DNA of 64,000 bases. It comes from Acephala macrosclerotiorum. Its lineage: Eukaryota; Ascomycota; Leotiomycetes; Helotiales; Mollisiaceae. The stretch is from contig MU119318.1 of the NCBI GenBank assembly GCA_014904845.1, positions 62,001 through 126,000 on the forward strand. Reading direction: 5' to 3'. This document shows positions 11,907 to 22,993 of the stretch, in pieces. The translations under genes were made by a program, and so were the position numbers. Each line of letters begins with the position of its first letter. Within the stretch, counting starts at the first letter, position 1. Below the pieces are notes generated by a model. It was not told the origin of the DNA. It was given only the letters and a program-made list of their open reading frames with translations, and made no database searches.

Positions 11907-12650
11907 ACCCTTTTTGCGAAGAAAAAGGGAATGCGATAGGCGCGTGATGGAGGCAAGCGAGAGAGTCGGGAGGCAAAGGTTCAGGGGCGATTAGGTCGAC
12001 CGAGTGCCTAGGTTGGAGGTATCTCTGCTGAAATGCTCGACTCAATGGGTCGTCGATGGCGGGTCGAGCAGCGATGAGGTTGAGGTGAGTTTCTGAAAGT
12101 CGGGAAGTCCAGATGGGGTGCCCGTGTGGAGTGCCGTGATGCAGCAGTTCCCACCGTACTTTTCAGTACGGGACAACTTCTTGACACAGCAAGGCAAGGC
12201 TAGCTACTCAACAGACGTCGTATCAAAAGGCTGCGAGGCAAGAGAGCAACGAACAACGAGGAGATGAGATTATGAAACGGCTCTCGAGCACACTGCGATC
12301 AGAACTGAAGGAGGGAATATGAATGGGAAAATGTGCCAGACGTAGATTCGTGAGAATGGACATTTTCCATACCAGCTAGCCCACTTTCTTCCTAGGCCTC
12401 TCGCCGCTCTTAGATCACCCGATAAGCGAGTGAGAATCACGTGGTTATGTATGAAACTGATGATTTCTTCGGCGAATCAAACATCTTCCAGGAAGGCGTG
12501 AGAATGTACTTTTGGGCTATCTTGAACCTGTATATTTATGGATATACTGATGTTAATAAACAACTGAGTTCCCCTTATCCTAGAAACTCTTGAACTCAAA
12601 AGGTTTCTAGGAGAAGCTTAGGACATTAATCTGGTAAAAGCGGCCCCATG
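11907..12650. other. Upstream region of the Som1-type gene
   Basis: Probable promoter. It contains a perfect 9-bp inverted repeat (CCTAGAAAC ... GTTTCTAGG) at 12579-12611 and a shorter one (CCGTACTTTTCAGTACGG) near 12152-12170. No gene recognised. Confidence 0.4.
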
Positions 12651-13420
12651 TCAGTGTGACGAACTTTGAGCTTCCACCTCGCATGGGTAACTGCTGGAGT
12701 ACGTCAGTTTTCCTTGACCATCCCTCATGAAGATAGATAAGCGGAGATTTATATAGATACTTTGTTCTTCAACATTGCTGCTTTTCTGATCAATATAATT
12801 TAAATTCAGGATATAATCACGTGATATAATGTTGAAATCAGGAGGTTGGGAGGGCTGACCAACCAGGATACCGATGCGACCGGAGGAAATGGAAAAAGAG
12901 GTATTATCCAGAGACTCGAAAGACCATTGCTGACTACCGAGATTGCCGTTGCTATACAAATGTTCAAGCTGGTCCGCCAGTGTACCGGTGTAGGATGCTG
13001 TCAGACATGACGCCGAAGTGTCCGGAGCTTATAGCACAACTTGCTTTTGAATCAATAAACAGGACTGGTTCTCCGCTCTACATATAGATAAGATACAATG
13101 ATGCCAATGGCAGTGATGATCATACACCTGTTTTTACTAGATTCCAAATTTGACAGAAAGCAGAAGGCTTTTCCGGAAGAGTAACCAGGGCTTCTACAGA
13201 CAGAAATATACAATTTTGCAGTGGCAGGTGAATTGTTCAAGGAGATCTTGGCAGCCTGAGGAACACAGTAAGCTACCGAACTGAAGGCACAGTCAATCGT
13301 TTTCTAATAACCTGCCCACTTGGTAGACAGTAGGTATGGCTCATAAATGAGGCAAAAAGGGGGTCGCAACAAGTGAGGGAAGTGCATTCTGAACTGACTT
13401 TCTGTCCATCGCATTGGAAT
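12651..13420 (-). CDS. Candidate cysteine-rich secreted protein, 5' exon unresolved
   Basis: Three linked exons are readable: 13312-13420, 13138-13255 and 12651-13027. Their introns have proper ends (GTTATT...CTTAC...CTCAG; GTAAAA...CTATAAG), and phases agree from exon to exon up to a TGA stop. The product carries at least nine Cys (for example QCDGQ, SEC, LTCC, HTYC, SVCRSPG, AFCFLS) and a Ser/Asn/Thr-rich C-terminal half, as in fungal secreted proteins. No known domain is recognised. The start is not settled. A signal-peptide-like ORF beginning at 13802 (MVLTLALALIGVLSVIV) is the best candidate first exon, but at least one exon between 13420 and 13740 must be assigned before the frame joins. 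An alternative splice at the second intron would truncate the protein early. Confidence 0.45.
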
Positions 13421-13873
13421 CTTAGCAAAGAAAAACTCTGGTATGAGTATAATATTGTGGTCCAAAAAGCCACATATAAAGCAAAAGGGGAAATGATAAA
13501 CAAGAAAGGAAAGCACATTGTGGGGTCTTGAGAGATGAGAAACTCTCGTATGGTTTTGTGGTTGAAAATGCCACAAGCCAGTACTGACTGTTATCGAAGC
13601 GACTTCCAGGTAATAACTATGCAGGGAGAGCCTCCGACGGACCGTAAGCAAAGTGGCTTTGTGTGAAACACTGAATATGCTAAGTAGGGCGTCAAGACAA
13701 CAAAAATAATATATGGGACTTCAGAACGACGAGAATGAACTTACCAAATCACACGATAACTGAAAGTACCCCAATTAGTGCCAACGCCAATGTAAGGACC
13801 ATGTTCTTATCTCCGCCTTGATATCCGCGCCCATTGATCTAAACGCCAATAACTCCAATCTATACCACCTTCT

Positions 13874-14604
13874 CTATTCGTCATCCGCCGGCATCTCATC
13901 ATCGATATACCGGATCAGCGATATTCTCATTTCTGTCGAGTCGTTTCCTCTCAAAATATCCGTGATGAAATGTGCCTCGACTTGCATCTGTACCATCTCC
14001 AATGCACCTCTCAAGACTCCACAGAAGATATTTGAGTACCATAGCTCATCTTGTGCTCTCCCATCATCTGGTAATTCGACAAAGTCCGCTAATGGGTTCT
14101 CTTCGAATATCAGGGAGAACTGCTTGCTATCGGTCGTCCAGTTCGTGATCGTAGGTGTGATGTTGAGGAATATTTTGAACCCAACCTATGCAAGTCAGCT
14201 TGATGAATGAAGCGATGAACACAAAACCCTGCGCACCTTCGCAATCATCTCCGCCGTTTCCCTGAAGTTCGAGCACCGCCGCATAGTATTCGACTTCGCA
14301 AGGTAATCCTCGATAAGTCGCAGACCGATGTTGTAGCCCATCTTGTCCAGCTGCTTGTTCACCTCCACGTAGTCGCTATCGTAATCCTTGCATAATTGCG
14401 CAACAATGGTGCCGTAAGTGAGCGTCACCAATTCGGCGTTGACTTTGTCGACTCGACTTCTGGGAAAGTCTGGTCAATACTAGGAACATCTGGGAGATAG
14501 CTGTGCAGGTACTCACTTCCATACTCTAGCCTTATGTTAGCCGTAGCTCTCGAGATGCAGAACAGAACTTACTCCTCTCCTATTCTGGCAGCTTTGGTCG
14601 CCAT
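13874..14604 (-). CDS. bet3: TRAPP complex core subunit Bet3 (TRAPPC3)
   Basis: Four exons (14573-14604, 14517-14525, 14237-14459, 13874-14185) give 191 residues, the usual Bet3 length. The second exon is only 9 nt, and its inclusion yields the family sequence [19 protein letters not shown]. Other hallmarks are [13 protein letters not shown], the [18 protein letters not shown] segment, and a C-terminal half with [20 protein letters not shown]. Bet3 is the acylated central subunit of TRAPP, the tether and Rab1/Ypt1 exchange factor for ER-to-Golgi vesicles. It diverges from the U5-40K gene across a 248-bp gap, so both probably share a promoter region. Confidence 0.96.
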
Positions 14605-14852
14605 ATTTTAGGTATTGCCTTCTGACTGCTTGCAAAAGGTTTGGCTTGTGGCTTATGAAGTTGTCCGGGGCATAATGACATTCGTGTGGAGTTCTTCGAA
14701 AGGCTAGGGTATGTGGAGTAAAAGGCTGAGTTGCGCTAAGGATTTCGCGTCGTCTAAAAAATATCAAGCTTCAACTTGTGAGCTCTACAACAGGAATTCG
14801 CGACCACGCCTTACAACGAAAAGCTGTTCCGATCACCTAAACGGCTCCCATT

Positions 14853-16104
14853 ATGTCGTCGGAAAATCGCCCTCCAGGAGAAGACTTTGGGTCCTCCCAG
14901 ATGGTGGTGAAGAGACCGAATTTGGGCAAGGATAGCAAGGCTGTAGCTGTGACCAATGGATCAGGAGCAAATGGCGCGCTCATACAAGCGGTACGTGGCT
15001 ACTAGAGCATATCAAGATCTATTTGCTGAGCCTCATAAGTAATTCAGTAGCTAATGCGCGTCTCTAGGTACCGCGAACCACGGGCTTACAAGCTCCTGTT
15101 ATGGAATTAACTGGACACTCTGGAGAGGTATTCTGTGCAAAGTTCGACCCTAATGGCAACTATATTGCTTCAGGATCTATGGATCGATCAATTAGTAGGT
15201 CTCTAGGCGCATGTATCTTTAAGACTAGCTGCTAATGTTAACCCAGTGCTTTGGAGAACGTTTGGCAACTGCGAGAACTATGGGACATTAACAGGTCACA
15301 AAGGGGCTATTCTTGATTTGCACTGGTCGCGCGACTCAAGGGTCTTATTTTCAGCTTCTGCGGATATGCATTTAGCGAGTTGGGATCTAGAGACTGGGAC
15401 GAGGATACGACGACACGTTGGACATGAAGAGATCATCAACACTATGGACATCAGCAAGAGAGGCGAGGAGCTACTCATCAGTGGCTCAGACGATGGCTAT
15501 ATTGGGATTTGGGATCCTCGGACGAAGAACGCGGTCGACTTCATCGAAACGGAATTTCCTGTAACAGCAGTGGCCCTGGCTGAGGCGGGTAACGAGCTCT
15601 ATTCTGGGGGAATCGATAATGATATTAAGGTCTGGGATATGAGGAGAAAAGCTGTCGTTTACTCCATGCTTGGCCACACAGATACTGTTTCTTCGCTTCG
15701 GATATCCCCAGATTCACAGACACTTCTGTCAAACTCAATGGACTCGACTGTACGAACATGGGACATTCGACCATTTGCTCCAACTGAACGACTTATTCGA
15801 ACGTTTGATGGAGCCCCTGCTGGTATGGAGAAGAACCTCATCAAAGCTAGCTGGAACTCGGATGGAAAGAGAATTGCTGCAGGAAGTGGTGATGGCAGTG
15901 CAGTCGTCTGGAACAGTGAGACTGGCAAGCTTCTCTACAAGCTACCGGGTCACAAAGGGACTGTAAACTTTGCAGAACTTTCTCCATCCTCAGATCCCAT
16001 TAGTAAGTACTCGCGGCCGAAACACTTTGTGGAATAAGTAACTAACATCACCAGTTCTCTCTGGAAGCTCCGACCGTACATTATTACTTGGAGAACTTAA
16101 GTGA
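14853..16104 (+). CDS. cwf17: U5 snRNP-specific 40 kDa WD40 protein (SNRNP40/Cwf17-type)
   Basis: Four exons (14853-14990, 15068-15194, 15247-16002, 16055-16104) encode 356 residues. After a short N-terminal tail (MSSENRPPGEDFGSSQMVV) there are seven WD40 blades, starting LTGHSGEVFCAKFDPNG and ending LSGSSDRTLLLGELK at the stop. The ring order, the spacing and the conserved SMDRSIMLWR and SGSDDGYIGIWDPR stretches match the U5 40K protein. It sits with Prp8/Brr2/Snu114 in U5 and the tri-snRNP and acts in nuclear pre-mRNA splicing. The final exon is short (50 nt) and completes the last blade, so a model stopping at the preceding intron would be wrong. The start lies shortly after the divergent BET3 promoter. 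Confidence 0.94.
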
Positions 16105-17473
16105 GACCTCCTCGGTGTGGTGCTAATGAGGTCACCATGCCCCCAGTCTTGAGAACTTTGAGGGGTTCATGGAACAGGAGTTAAAGGATCTTCTGGAGAA
16201 ATATTGACCGAGAGGGAACGGTCTGGCATTTCTGGAGTTTGGAGTCGGCACCGTGCGTCCGGTACGAAGGTACCCCTCGACTCCTGGTTTGATATCTGCG
16301 GATCTTGGTTGCGTGCGCACAGCATGATTTAAAACAACCAGATTCATGCAACGCCTTCGCTCCAATGAATCGGACTCCGGCAACCGTGGAATAGATTAAA
16401 CGACAAATGATCGACAGGACATAATTGTATTTGGTAGAACATGCTTGTGTCAATCGGTTCCGTACATACGTTGTGCTCGTGGCGGGACAAGCAGGGACAA
16501 CAAAATGAACATGTGAAGCCGGTGCGATGCAGCGTGCCCGCGAGCCAAATCCTTCTGCAGCGCAATCTCTAGTCCCACTCAATCTGCGAGGTTATCTGCT
16601 CTAATTGATGCTTATTACTGATAATAAGGCCCTATGGCGTTCCCCTAGTGCTCGTGCTCTCTATCGTCAGTGTCAAACGGGCTCCTCGATTGGCTCTCAG
16701 CGGTGTTGGGTCGGCAAGCCACAGCAAACGCTGCCACATGAAACTCGCTTCCATATGTCCAGCTTCATCCCAAACCGCATCAAACCCGATGTGTCTGAAT
16801 GATACCCCTTTTGCCCTTGCTCATTGGTGCATTCGAGGTCAATCGTGCTCGAGGGGTCCCCGTCGCAGTTGCAGTCTCCCTTCGCCTACGGCGCGACACA
16901 CAAGTCAAGACAAGGTCGGTGCTTCCTTCGTATCCAACAAACTTTCGCCCTTCCTCTCTGTGCTGTATCCTCGTCCATGAGCGAGTCTTGCCCAATTCAA
17001 CTTTGTCAACCTTCTTTTGCTGTGTTTGTGTTTCAACCCGAGGCTCTGTGAGCGCGCGAGTCGTTTCTGTTACTGTCACTCTCTTGGTTCTTTTGGATGT
17101 AACTTTCTTGCCCTTCTCTATACATCTACTGGTACCCAACCATCAATCATCTTCGCAGCAAGACAATTTGACCCTTGATAAGATTAAGAGCTACTGGCCT
17201 CTAGATTGTCCACTTCCTTCAACACACATACGGTATTCCGAACCCACCGACCTCGAACCGACCTTCACTACGACTACTCATGCATCTGAACCTCAACACT
17301 AGTCGGTCGTGTTGACGGTCCTGCCTCACGCGTATCGAGACTTTGGGTAGACGTGTTAGGGGTCAATACCATAACAGGCGGGCATTCCCTAGAAGACTAT
17401 AATTTCGATCCTACAAGTTCGAGAGGTTGGACGATTCGGGTTTCCCTCCATACACATCAATCTTGCAAGCGCC
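16105..17473. other. Long intergenic or leader region
   Basis: About 1.4 kb between U5-40K and the next plus-strand gene. The second half is pyrimidine-rich, as in fungal promoters and leaders (around 16960-17160). Several ORFs of 60-170 codons occur on both strands but show no domain and overlap each other, so I treat them as chance. Confidence 0.45.
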
Positions 17474-18722
17474 ATGCCTCCCTCAAGGCAGAATACGCCG
17501 AGACGTTCTTCCCAAGCCTCACTAGAGCAGCCGTCGAGACTTGAGAATGTGCGAGTAAGCGTACACCAGCTATTTTCAGGACGGTCGAGAGTTGGGACAC
17601 CACCGAGAAGTCAAACACCCGAGTCTCCTAAGATCCCCCGAATGACTTTGGGATTGGGGAATCTGCCATCCACAAGACTAGTCATTCCATATCTCACAAG
17701 GACAAATACGATCAGCTCGCAGAGAAGCAACTCTCCCTTAAACTCTCCCCACTCTTTACGACACCCATACACTACATTGAACGACCGACCTGCTTCGGTG
17801 AGCTCTTTGAGGCAAGAGGCTCCACAGCCACCTGTTCCTGCGGCGCAACCTGAGTCTCGAGAACCTCGACGAAGTTCTCCAAGGAGATTTGTTGGTGTAG
17901 ATCCGGCGGAGCTTCACCTAGCTGAATTAGCTGAGTCTGGCAGACGACGGAGGAGACGGAAGACTCCTAGACCAGCGCGAATATGTCTACCGAAAATAAA
18001 GAACAGAAAGATTCGTGCAAAGCTTCTTAGCTGTTTCATTTCTGGAATGGTAAGGAACATTATAAAAGACCTTGAATAAATATACTGACCGTTTCTAGTT
18101 CCTTACACTCGTGTTGACCATATATCTTGCATTGGCTCTATCGAATCGAAACGAAAGCCAAGAATTCCACGTCTTACTGATTCTCATCATCTTAATAACG
18201 ACCATCTTCTTTTGCCATGCTTTAATTCGACTGTGTATGATGATCACCAACCCACCAGACGACACTGAACAAGACCAACGCGCTCTTCCTGCTATGATCG
18301 GTCCTGGTGGTTACGCGAACCCGTCGACACCAATTAGGGTCGCATTGGCTCGTGACGAGGAAGCGGCTGGTATTGAGAGCGAGGCCACTAAGCTACCTCC
18401 TCCCGCCTATGGTCTCTGGCGTGAGTCTGTGGTATGTTCTCTCGGAACCCATACAAATTATCATTTTCTAACAATTGGGTAGAGAGTTGATCCAAATCGA
18501 ATATTCTGGCAACGCAACGAAGCAGCTGCACTGGAACGCCAGACTTCTAGATCAGGAGAACGCCCAGCAACAGCCAACAGGCCCCCGTCGTATTTATCGG
18601 ACGATGGAGTAGACTATGTCGTTGAAGCGGCTCCTCGGTCGATTGCCCCTACTACAAACGTTCCACTGCCACTGCATCCATCAGAACGAGGCAGAACATG
18701 GCCCATACAACCTCAATTTTAG
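17474..18722 (+). CDS. Fungal two-TM membrane protein of unknown function
   Basis: Three exons (17474-18049, 18099-18431, 18483-18722) give 382 residues. Residues 1-180 are Ser/Pro/Arg-rich and probably disordered, ending in a very basic stretch (RRRRRRKTPRPAR) before the membrane part. Two hydrophobic helices follow in exon 2: FLTLVLTIYLALAL and FHVLLILIILITTIFFCHAL. The remainder is soluble and includes ALPAMIGPGGYANPSTPIRV and PPPAYGLWRESVRVDPNRI, a PPPAYGLWR-type motif I associate with conserved fungal membrane proteins of unknown role. The basic stretch suggests the N-terminus faces the cytosol. Extending exon 3 past the intron keeps one frame open to the TAG at 18720, which supports the splice. 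No enzymatic motif seen. Confidence 0.85.
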
Positions 18723-20682
18723 TCTCATTGTATAAACATTTCGAGCATTCATTAGCGAGTATAGCGTTTCATCATTGGAGTATGGAGTTTGGGAAATATA
18801 TATGAACATTACTACCCGCTTGCGGCGCAGCACATATCGGAGTTTAATGCGGGTCTGAATCACGAGATGAAGAAGCTTTGAGCTGTGTGTGGGCTCTATG
18901 TATCCTTAGCAGTAAAAGAGATACCTGTTGAGGCCATGAATATAAAGTAGCTTGGATCGGTAGTGCAATCTTCTTTCCATGCAGGTGCTTCGGCTGCTAA
19001 GTCGAGATTTGAATTCTAGAACAATAGCGCTTCCTAATCATTCTTCAGGAACAGGAAGAAAGCTTCTAATAAGTAAAGCGGTTTGATCAGAACATCAGAT
19101 ATTTGATGCCATGGACCAGATTCCTGAGCATGTCGAAAAGCCTCCATCTTTGCCCTGCAAGTCGATCTCAGACGCGGAGCGAATCCTCCAATCAACCAAT
19201 TTGGACTTTCTGGAATTCGTTATTTGGTTCTTTGTAAATTATATGAAGCTGCGTTGAGAACAGAAATGTAGCGAAGGTCTTACTTCAATGTTCTTCATCA
19301 GTCAGGACTCCAGTAACCAATAATATGTACAACTCTACATCGACGTTCTACTCACGGTCAGACATTCTTCAACACTCCTGCTAACTTCCGCGGTCCGCAT
19401 GTCCGACTCTGAATTTCGATCTTGCCCTGTACTCAGGTCTCAAGTCGCTATAATCTTTCCGATACTCGAAACCCCTGAGTAACTCCCAGAGACACGTGGG
19501 CGTACAAGGCGTTTCCTCTCAAATACTACGCCGGGTGCAACCATACACACAGCAGCGCACGCCTCGGCTTCCCAAAATCTTCAACACGGGCTGACGGACG
19601 GCACATCTACAGAGGATCTGTAGAGTATCGAATAGAGATACAGGAAGAAGCATTTCTCGCATGGCTGGTCCTGGTGGCAGTTCTACGGCACAGAGGCTAG
19701 TTACCTACTATCTGCAGCAAAAACAAAATTCGGGAAAAAGGAAGCATCGGGTCTGAAAGGTTTCATAAATATCGGACAATGGAGCTCCCTTTTTTTCGTG
19801 GGTTGACTTGACTGCTGCTTTGACTGAAATCCCCTCGACAGAACGTTGCGAATACTTGTCTTCTCGCTCGTATTGTTGCCCCTATTCTCGCTCATACATT
19901 TTGGATTTTGGGTACGCCAGGGGCAATAGTTCGCGTCTTTGCTTGAAGGAGCGAAGCTGGAGCGCAAGAGAAGAGATCTTACCGCAGCTCCCCCTAGTTT
20001 TCGCCACAGAGCCCAACTCCCGGCCACTCCAACGCTAGCCTATTCAGGCTCAAGCGTGTCCCGACTCACTGAAAGAGTTTTTGGGTCCTTGCGGCTTGTC
20101 TTCGATTCCAACAAAGTCACCATTTTGCAGTCTGTCTCGCGACGTCGTACGATACGGAGGGAAGAAGGTAGACGAAGGAAGTTGCAGTTGTGAAGGAAGA
20201 AGGATAGCAGGATATCAAGCAGGAAGATCATGTAAGTTCCAATCGACAGCTGGTCCCGCGTCTGGCGCTCCCAACTCCATGTTCCTCGGTGAATTTGCCT
20301 GCCTCTCGAAGAGGCGGCACATCTGCTCTCGACCCAAGAACTACCTCGTATGACCGACAACACGTTGCGACCATCATCCCAAAAGCGCTTTCGATACCGA
20401 TCGCATCCTCAAGTCGCACAAGATCCATGCATCCTGCAGCCTGACGGATGCTGGTCATGCAACGCAATCTTGGTAATCCCCAGTCGTCAAAAACAACCTC
20501 ATTTCACCATCAGCCCTATCAACATGCCAGTCACCACAGTTGAGGAATGGTTACAGTCCGAACAAACAGATGAGCCACCGCACCGATGCAAGAAGATTGT
20601 CAAGGAATGGACGACGGAAGAGGGCGCATTTGTTACTTGCTGTGCTGACGACGGAACACAACAGACACATCGATTAGTCGCC
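18723..20682. other. Intergenic region and possible long leader of the GIS2-type gene
   Basis: About 2 kb without a recognisable gene. The 3' end (20524-20682) is open in frame with the zinc-knuckle gene and could be a translated extension; the rest looks like promoter or leader. No RNA gene or mobile element recognised. Confidence 0.45.
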
Positions 20683-21575
20683 ATGTCTTCACTCTCTCGC
20701 CGCGCTTGTTACAAGTGTGGTAACGTTGGCCACTATGCCGAAGTCTGCTCCTCTGCTGAGCGCTTGTGTTATAACTGTATGTCACAAATTCCCCACTATG
20801 AACTTCAAAGAAATAATGAACTGACAATTTTTCACAGGCAAGCAACCGGGTAAGGATGAACTGCATGCGATCTGCCACGACATACTCTGACATAAGGATA
20901 GGCCATGAGTCGAATGGATGCCCACTGCCACGAACTACCGAGGCTAAGCAGTGCTACCATTGCCAGGGTCTTGGACACGTTCAGGCTGACTGCCCAACTC
21001 TGCGACTAAGCGGAGCTGGCACCAGTGGGCGCTGCTACAACTGTGGACAACCAGGACATTTGGCTGTAGGTGGATCCGGAATACACTGTTGATGGACAGA
21101 TGATTGACGGAGAATAGCGCTCTTGCCCAAGCCCAGCTGGACCAGGTCCCATCCCAGGTGCTGGCCGTGGTGCTGGTGCTCCCCGCGGTGGATATGGTGG
21201 TGGATTTGCCCCTCGTGGAGGATTCGCAGGTGGACCTCGCCCCGCTACTTGCTACAAGTGCGGAGGACCCAACCACTTTGCCAGAGATTGTATGTTGTTG
21301 TCTGGTAATCGTCTGAGCTGTACTGACGTGTATCTCTAGGCCAAGCTCAAGCCATGAAGTGCTATGCTTGCGGCAAGCTCGGACATATCTCTCGCGATTG
21401 TACCGCTCCCAACGGTGGTCCTCTCAACACTGCTGGCAAGACTTGCTACTCTTGCGGTGAGGCTGGTCATATTTCTCGTGACTGCCCTCAAAAGGCTACC
21501 AACGGCGACCTTTCCGGTGATGTTGCTGATCTCGGTGTTGCCCCTGTTGTGGCACCAGTTGCTCCCGTAGCATAG
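20683..21575 (+). CDS. gis2: CCHC zinc-knuckle nucleic-acid-binding protein (Gis2/Byr3/CNBP-type)
   Basis: Five exons (20683-20776, 20838-20849, 20902-21065, 21118-21289, 21340-21575) give 225 residues with seven CCHC knuckles: CYKCGNVGHYAEVC, CYNCKQPGHESNGC, CYHCQGLGHVQADC, CYNCGQPGHLARSC, CYKCGGPNHFARDC, CYACGKLGHISRDC, CYSCGEAGHISRDC. Three introns split knuckles, and the second exon is a 12-nt microexon (CKQPG), so frame agreement across all seven is strong proof of the model. A Gly/Arg/Pro-rich linker separates knuckles four and five. Gis2/CNBP bind single-stranded nucleic acids and associate with translating ribosomes and stress granules. The start MSSLSRRACYKCG matches the usual family start. 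An in-frame ATG at 20524 would add 53 residues with no Gis2 similarity. Confidence 0.95.
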
Positions 21576-22685
21576 ATCCTCTGGGATCGCCACAGTTCGA
21601 TAGGCCTCGATGAACTATCGATCACCAGTGTGGATAATTGATCATCGTTTCTTACTTGTAATTTGGACAGCAATGGATTTCCCCCCGCGCTCGTTCTCGG
21701 TATACAGCATACGAAGAGAAATCATCGACATTTTTCAGCAAAATTCACGGATTGCTTCGAGGCGCCTGGTCTTCTAAAAAGCTTATTGATCTTCATTTCA
21801 TACCTTACGAACTGGCAACCCGGTAGATACCAACCAAACGACGTTGCACCCTTAATTCTGTGGTTGGCAAATAGACATGTTGTTGTCCTAGGCTAATTTT
21901 AGGGACTCAACACACTTGGATCAATCCACATGGAGAGGCACGATGACGATGACAATGCACGCAGGTAGAGAGGGAAGTTGACGGGCGATGGAAAAGGGTA
22001 GATGGATGATGGGAGAGTGGTTGGGAGAAAGACCGTCGATAGCAGCGTGATACATCATCAATGCTGAGTCGTTCATGAAAGTATTCTATGAACACCCGCC
22101 CCCGCACCTTACCTCCGTTGATTGGCTTCGTGACTCTGCTCTGCTCCCCAACTCGTTGCTTACCAGCTTTTTGCACACCATGCCTCTGCTTCTTTAGACC
22201 CCCTCGAGTTTCTTTGCCTGGTGATGAATTGCTAGCGCTACAAGTGACATTGGAATGATGTAGAGCTATTGTTCTGGCAGGCCTCCATGCTTTCGAGGCA
22301 GGAGAGCTGGCATATTGCAAGGTTGACCTGGTATCATGCACACCTCAGGAGTATCACGTGGCAGACATAGATGCTGCGGGAATGACTTCATTATGCTGCA
22401 CGAGCAGCCTTCTTCGCTGCATGGGACCGATACTTCCACGTACAAGATATAGTGGTATGGCCCTACAACAGAGACGCCGTCCTACAGAAGTTTTTCTCGG
22501 GTTGATTCCACGTGCCTACCCGTTTTGTGCTCCTCGAGCCCCTCCGCCTTAGTCCCCCACAGTCAGCTTAGCTTCTTCTTGCCAAACACCGCTGCAGTAT
22601 TTCATTGAATTTCCCCTCCTTTCATCCTCATTTTCTCTTTGATCAACATCACATCACAAACTTCACTTCCCAACTCAGTCTCTCA
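21576..22685. other. Intergenic region
   Basis: About 1.1 kb between the GIS2-type gene and a small membrane peptide. A 144-codon minus ORF at 21907-22341 has skewed Ser/His/Arg composition and no domain, so I do not call it. The end (22550-22680) is pyrimidine-rich, like a leader. Confidence 0.4.
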
Positions 22686-22835
22686 ATGCTCAACCTCCAG
22701 GACTGGAACTTCATTCAAGTCCTTGCCTCAATTATCGGAGTGAGCGTCGCCTCAGGTCTGATCTTCTGCATCATCGCTGCCTGGGTCCTGCCCGACGACG
22801 ACGACGAGCCTCGCTGGGAGCGCTGGGAGAATTAA
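22686..22835 (+). CDS. Small single-pass membrane peptide (49 aa)
   Basis: The ORF encodes MLNLQDWNFIQ, one strong transmembrane helix (VLASIIGVSVASGLIFCIIA), and an acidic-aromatic tail (LPDDDDEPRWERWEN). An in-frame ATG at 22605 would add 27 poor-quality residues, so I start at 22686. Regular hydrophobic spacing, a charged tail after the helix, and a pyrimidine-rich leader before the ATG look like a real micro-membrane protein rather than a chance ORF. No family recognised. It precedes DMC1 on the same strand by about 160 bp. Confidence 0.5.
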   Translation: MLNLQDWNFIQVLASIIGVSVASGLIFCIIAAWVLPDDDDEPRWERWEN

Positions 22836-22993
22836 CATCTGCTATACCAATCTTCTTCCCATACTTATCTCACAGCACTTACTAAACTTCATAGCGGCTG
22901 CGGTTCCCGCCACCACCTGCTTCATCGCTAATCTTTGTGACACGTCCACACTTCATTGAAATCTATCATCTTACTCTCTACACTCGCGCAAAC

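Noticed and set aside
16648..17302. Overlapping plus ORFs of 110 and 167 codons
   Set aside because: Pyrimidine-rich leader sequence gives artificial Ser/Leu/Pro runs; no motif, and frames disagree.
21907..22341. 144-codon minus ORF
   Set aside because: Skewed Ser/His/Arg composition, no domain, no plausible splice partners, and overlapped by ORFs in other frames.
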